From Flagellimonas maritima (GTDB taxonomy: Bacteria > Bacteroidota > Bacteroidia > Flavobacteriales > Flavobacteriaceae): DNA of 64,000 nucleotides. Shown here piece by piece: positions 61,301 to 64,000 of this stretch. The position numbers and the translations under genes were made by a program. The DNA lies in contig NZ_CP030104.1 in NCBI RefSeq assembly GCF_003269425.1, positions 921,001-985,000 on the forward strand, in the 5' to 3' direction. The stretch's first letter is position 1, and each line of letters starts with the position of its first letter. Under the pieces are notes generated by a model that searched no databases, was not told where the DNA came from, and saw nothing but the letters and a program-made list of their open reading frames with translations.

Positions 61301-62848
61301 TTAATTTCACCACCGCCACATCACGATATTTATTCCATAGAGGATTTATCACAACTGATCTATGATTTAAAATCAGCCAATAGAGATGCAAGGATCAACG
61401 TAAAATTAGTTTCAGAAGTTGGGGTTGGAACGGTCGCAGCAGGGGTTTCAAAAGCAAAAGCCGACGTTATTTTGATATCGGGGTTCGATGGGGGTACTGG
61501 TGCATCACCACTTACATCATTAAAACATGCTGGTCTCCCTTGGGAATTAGGAATAGCCGAGGCACAACAAACCTTGGTCATGAATGATTTGAGAAATCGA
61601 ATAGTCTTGGAATGCGATGGACAATTGAAAACTGGTAGGGATGTTGCCGTAGCCTGTCTTTTAGGAGCAGAAGAATTTGGTTTTGCCACAGCGCCCCTAG
61701 TGGCATCAGGTTGTATTATGATGCGTGTTTGCCATCTAAACACCTGTCCCGTAGGTATAGCTACCCAAAAACCCGAACTTCGTAAAAAGTTTAAAGGGAA
61801 ACCAGAACATGTAGTTAATTACATGTATTTTGTTGCGGAAGAACTGCGTGGTATCATGGCCAAACTTGGTTTTAGAACCATTGACGAAATGGTAGGCCAG
61901 GTACAAAAATTGGACAGAAAATCGGCAATAGAACATTACAAAGCTGCGGGTATTGATTTAAGTCCGATACTTTATCAAGTAGACGTGCCTGAAGAAACTA
62001 AATTCCATAACACTGATAAACAAACCCATAATATTGAAAAATCCATAGAGTTTGATATTATAGCCCAGGCTCACCCAGCGTTGTTCAGAAAAGAAAAGAT
62101 TTCTTTAGATTTCCCCATATATAATACAGATCGTGCTGTCGGAGCAATTATTAGTAACGAAATTTCTAAAATCTATGGTGCAGATGGGTTACCGGACAAT
62201 ACGCTGAAACTCAATTTTACAGGGTCGGCAGGGCAAAGTTTTGGTGCTTTTGCTACAAAAGGACTTACTATGGTGGTCAATGGAAATACAAATGATTATT
62301 TAGGAAAAGGACTTTCTGGAGCAAAACTGATTATTAAAGTTCCTTATAAATCTACTTTGAAACCTGAAGATAATATTATTACTGGCAACGTAACACTTTA
62401 TGGCGCCACTTCAGGAGAAGCATATATCAACGGTAAGGCAGGAGAACGTTTCTGTGTCAGAAATTCTGGAGCAAAGGCCGTAGTTGAAGGTATAGGTGAT
62501 CATGGTTGCGAATACATGACAGGAGGGATTACTGTGATTTTAGGTAGTGTGGGAAGAAATTTTGGAGCTGGCATGAGTGGTGGTATAGCCTACGTTTTTG
62601 ATACGGATAGATCTTTTGAAAAAAGATGCAATGCGGAAACATTGAATTTTCTGCCCGTTGAAGAGGATATTGATATTAGACAGTTAAAAGAACTTATAGA
62701 GAATCATTACAATGCCACGTTAAGCCCTTTGGCACAGAATATTTTAGAAAATTGGGAAAAACACCTATCAAAATTTGTAAAAGTTTTTCCAGAAGAATAC
62801 CGACAAGCTCTAATTAGACTAGAAAAAGAAAAATTACAAACTTTATAA
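58343..62848 (+). CDS. gltB: glutamate synthase large subunit
   Basis: 1501 residues. The N-terminal glutaminase domain has its nucleophile Cys18 in H-D-N-C-G-A-G-F, after a 17-residue propeptide. The central and FMN-binding synthase domains follow (P-G-E-G-G-Q-L-P-G-P-K-V near residue 970), then the 3Fe-4S cluster loop C-I-M-M-R-V-C-H-L-N-T-C-P-V-G, and the C-terminal GXGXG beta-helix domain (about 1240-1430). With GltD it makes two glutamates from glutamine and 2-oxoglutarate. gltD starts eight bases downstream. Confidence 0.97.
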   Translation: MRLEKQGLYLPEFEHDNCGAGFICSLKGRKSNDIIHKALEILDKLEHRGAVSSDGKTGDGAGILIDIPHDFFTEVCNFNLPKAGEYAVSNVFLPRKENQRDFCVSSLEKNIKKQGLVLLGWRDVPVNRSVPGRIASETEPYVKQVFIGRGNAIDDFQFNLKLFIARKITEHTIIKSKLSQHQFFYLPSLSTKIIIFKGLLVPNDISRYYEDLLDPRVVTRLALVHQRFSTNTFPTWDLAQPFRYMCHNGEINTLRGNVSRMRSREELLKSDWFGDDIKKILPVVLPRKSDSASMDMVVELLLMTGRSLPEVMMLLVPEAWEKNAEMSSSKRAFYEYNSCLMEPWDGPASIPFTDGNYIGAVLDRNGLRPSRYSVTKKGYVIMSSETGVVELEPEDIEFHGRLEPGKMFLVNMEEGRIINDEEIKESIAGKHPYKKWLKNNLVHLKDIPYNECPVFFGEFPLDTRRAAFGYTLEDINTIILPMAKNGKEPIGSMGSDTPIAVLSERPQLLYNYFKQLFAQVTNPPLDGIREELITDISLTLGSDQNIFDVTELHCRKLKIQNPVISKEDLDKIKNYDASPDYKVISISILYEIAKGHNGLEEALESVLKQASIAIDGGANIIILSDRMVSSEMAAIPALLACSFVNSGLRKLRKRSKLSIIIESAEPREVHHFALLFGFGASAINPYLVNEIIGEQIQENDITEYTFDEAIKNYNKAVGKGILKVMNKIGISTLNSYRGSQLFECIGINTKVVDKYFPNTPTRIQGIGLYEIEKEIAKRHKKAFKSQDLAANLNIEIGGEYRWRRDGEKHMFNPLSIAKLQKSVRNNEPDTYKEYSKLVNEQSKNLMTIRGLFEFSNYDPIPIEEVEPWTEIVKRFKTGAMSYGSISKEAHENLAIAMNRIGGKSNSGEGGEDSERFYKNQTGDWKNSAIKQVASGRFGVTSDYLTNAKEIQIKMAQGAKPGEGGQLPGPKVNPAIAKTRNSTPYVGLISPPPHHDIYSIEDLSQLIYDLKSANRDARINVKLVSEVGVGTVAAGVSKAKADVILISGFDGGTGASPLTSLKHAGLPWELGIAEAQQTLVMNDLRNRIVLECDGQLKTGRDVAVACLLGAEEFGFATAPLVASGCIMMRVCHLNTCPVGIATQKPELRKKFKGKPEHVVNYMYFVAEELRGIMAKLGFRTIDEMVGQVQKLDRKSAIEHYKAAGIDLSPILYQVDVPEETKFHNTDKQTHNIEKSIEFDIIAQAHPALFRKEKISLDFPIYNTDRAVGAIISNEISKIYGADGLPDNTLKLNFTGSAGQSFGAFATKGLTMVVNGNTNDYLGKGLSGAKLIIKVPYKSTLKPEDNIITGNVTLYGATSGEAYINGKAGERFCVRNSGAKAVVEGIGDHGCEYMTGGITVILGSVGRNFGAGMSGGIAYVFDTDRSFEKRCNAETLNFLPVEEDIDIRQLKELIENHYNATLSPLAQNILENWEKHLSKFVKVFPEEYRQALIRLEKEKLQTL

Positions 62849-62856
62849 TTTGAGAT

Positions 62857-64000
62857 ATGGGAAAGATTACTGGCTTTATGGAATTTGACAGAAAAGTAGA
62901 AGCCTATGTACCTGTCAAAAAAAGAATTAAGAATTATAATGAGTTTACTGTTCCATTAAAGGAAAAAGAATTAAAAAATCAAGGTGCCCGTTGCATGGAT
63001 TGTGGTATTCCTTTTTGTCATAGCGGCTGTCCTTTAGGAAACCTAATCCCAGACTTTAACCATGCGGTATACCAGGGAAAATGGGAAAAAGCTACTAAAA
63101 TTCTACATTCAACCAATAACTTTCCGGAATTTACAGGTAGATTATGTCCCGCTCCATGTGAAGAATCTTGTGTGCTGGGCATAAATGAAGACCCTGTTTC
63201 TATAGAAAACATCGAAAAGAACATCGTTGAAACAGCTTTTGAAAATGGTTGGATCAAACCAGAGCCCCCGATTAATCGAACTAGCAAAAAAGTTGCTGTT
63301 GTAGGGTCAGGTCCTGCTGGACTTGCTACGGCCCAGCAATTAAATAGAGCAGGGCATTCCGTTACTGTTTTTGAACGTGACGAAAAAATTGGTGGTTTAT
63401 TACGTTATGGTATTCCTGATTTTAAATTGGAAAAAAGCATAATTGATAGACGTCTTGATATTATGACCAAAGAAGGAATTATCTTTAGAACAGGTGTACA
63501 TATTGGTTTTGATATTGAAGCTAAAGAACTCCAAAAGAAGTTCGATGCAATTGTACTTTGTGGCGGTGCCTCAATTAGACGAAATCTTCCAATACCCGGT
63601 TCAGAGTTAAAAGGCATAGTACAAGCCATGGATTTTCTTCCTCAAAACAATAGAAAAGTTGATGATATTCCATATAAAGGTGAAGAGATTTCCGCCAAAG
63701 AAAAAAAGGTAATTGTCATTGGTGGAGGAGACACAGGTTCTGATTGTATTGGAACTTCTATTCGCCAAGGAGCAGTTTCAGTTATTAATTTTGAAATCAT
63801 GCCCAAATCAACTATACATAGACCCGAAGGACAACCATGGCCATTTTGGCCCATGCGATTAAGGACAAGTTCATCACATAAAGAAGGAGCTGAACGAGTT
63901 TTCAGTATTTTGACCAAAAAATTTATAGGTGATCAAGATGGTAACTTAACAGGACTTATTACTTCAGAAGTATATTGGGAAAAGAAGCCCGGTGAACGTC
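62857..64000 (+). CDS. gltD: glutamate synthase small subunit, C-terminus cut by window edge
   Basis: 381 codons are visible from ATG 62857. N-terminal Fe-S ligands are C-M-D-C-G-I-P-F-C and C-P-A-P-C-E-E-S-C. The FAD dinucleotide site is V-V-G-S-G-P-A-G-L-A and the NADPH site is V-I-G-G-G-D-T-G-S-D. The family is about 480-490 residues, so roughly 100 are missing at the edge. It supplies electrons from NADPH to GltB. Confidence 0.95.
   Translation, partial: MGKITGFMEFDRKVEAYVPVKKRIKNYNEFTVPLKEKELKNQGARCMDCGIPFCHSGCPLGNLIPDFNHAVYQGKWEKATKILHSTNNFPEFTGRLCPAPCEESCVLGINEDPVSIENIEKNIVETAFENGWIKPEPPINRTSKKVAVVGSGPAGLATAQQLNRAGHSVTVFERDEKIGGLLRYGIPDFKLEKSIIDRRLDIMTKEGIIFRTGVHIGFDIEAKELQKKFDAIVLCGGASIRRNLPIPGSELKGIVQAMDFLPQNNRKVDDIPYKGEEISAKEKKVIVIGGGDTGSDCIGTSIRQGAVSVINFEIMPKSTIHRPEGQPWPFWPMRLRTSSSHKEGAERVFSILTKKFIGDQDGNLTGLITSEVYWEKKPGER

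Overview
The window is a chromosomal segment of a Bacteroidota bacterium, almost certainly a member of the Flavobacteriaceae. The evidence is the type IX secretion/gliding genes porV and gldJ, a SusC/SusD pair, a cargo protein with a T9SS sorting tail, a PafA-type phosphatase, lipoproteins with Bacteroidota-style signal peptides, and repeated promoter boxes of the form TAnnTTTG (with TTTG or TTG about 18-21 bp upstream at the best sites) instead of -35/-10 boxes. The DNA is AT-rich and gene-dense. No rRNA operon, prophage, insertion sequence or CRISPR array was seen.

Layout. 1-4.8 kb: a LytS/LytR-type two-component system (regulator cut by the window edge) preceded by two tiny membrane ORFs, an S9 peptidase and a DUF4136 lipoprotein. 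4.9-10.3 kb: purine and GTPase genes, with a fused hpt-adk gene and obg on the minus strand, and purK - unknown secreted protein - purE on the plus strand. 10.4-16.2 kb: M3 oligopeptidase, a GbsR/MarR-type regulator with a likely autoregulatory operator, a membrane protein, a methyltransferase, an ECF sigma factor with a soluble zinc-finger partner, and a degenerate UbiA-like protein. 16.3-27 kb: gcvP, a KAS III/methyltransferase/glycosyltransferase cluster, a large secreted N-formylglutamate-amidohydrolase-like protein with fourteen 43-residue Asp-rich repeats, and pafA. 27-38 kb: MlaE/MlaF lipid transport, DUF389, manC, SprT, SDR, M28 peptidase, the pdhA-pdhC operon, cdd and porV. 38.6-51 kb: gldJ, murF, a DCC protein, tRNA-Val(GAC), queD, a SusC/SusD pair and a molybdate operon (modA-mop-modB-modC). 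52-64 kb: folC with tonB-exbD-exbB, nhaD, an acyl-CoA dehydrogenase and gltB-gltD (gltD cut by the right edge).

The most unusual locus is 51.05-51.99 kb. An intact tRNA-Val(TAC) is followed, in its own transcription direction, by two tandem 344-bp units that differ at only two positions. Each unit consists of a terminator hairpin, an 80-codon GIY-YIG nuclease ORF and a decayed tRNA into whose 5' end the nuclease ORF runs. A further truncated tRNA-like sequence lies upstream of the intact tRNA. One nuclease copy has an in-frame amber codon, the other is intact. This looks like a tRNA-associated selfish or homing-like element that expands head to tail.

Functionally the window combines central metabolism (pyruvate dehydrogenase E1 alpha/E2, glycine cleavage P protein, glutamate synthase, purine synthesis and salvage) with envelope biology: T9SS, TonB energisation that would drive SusC, lipid trafficking and peptidoglycan synthesis. 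All functional calls rest on motif recognition by eye, and no database search was run.
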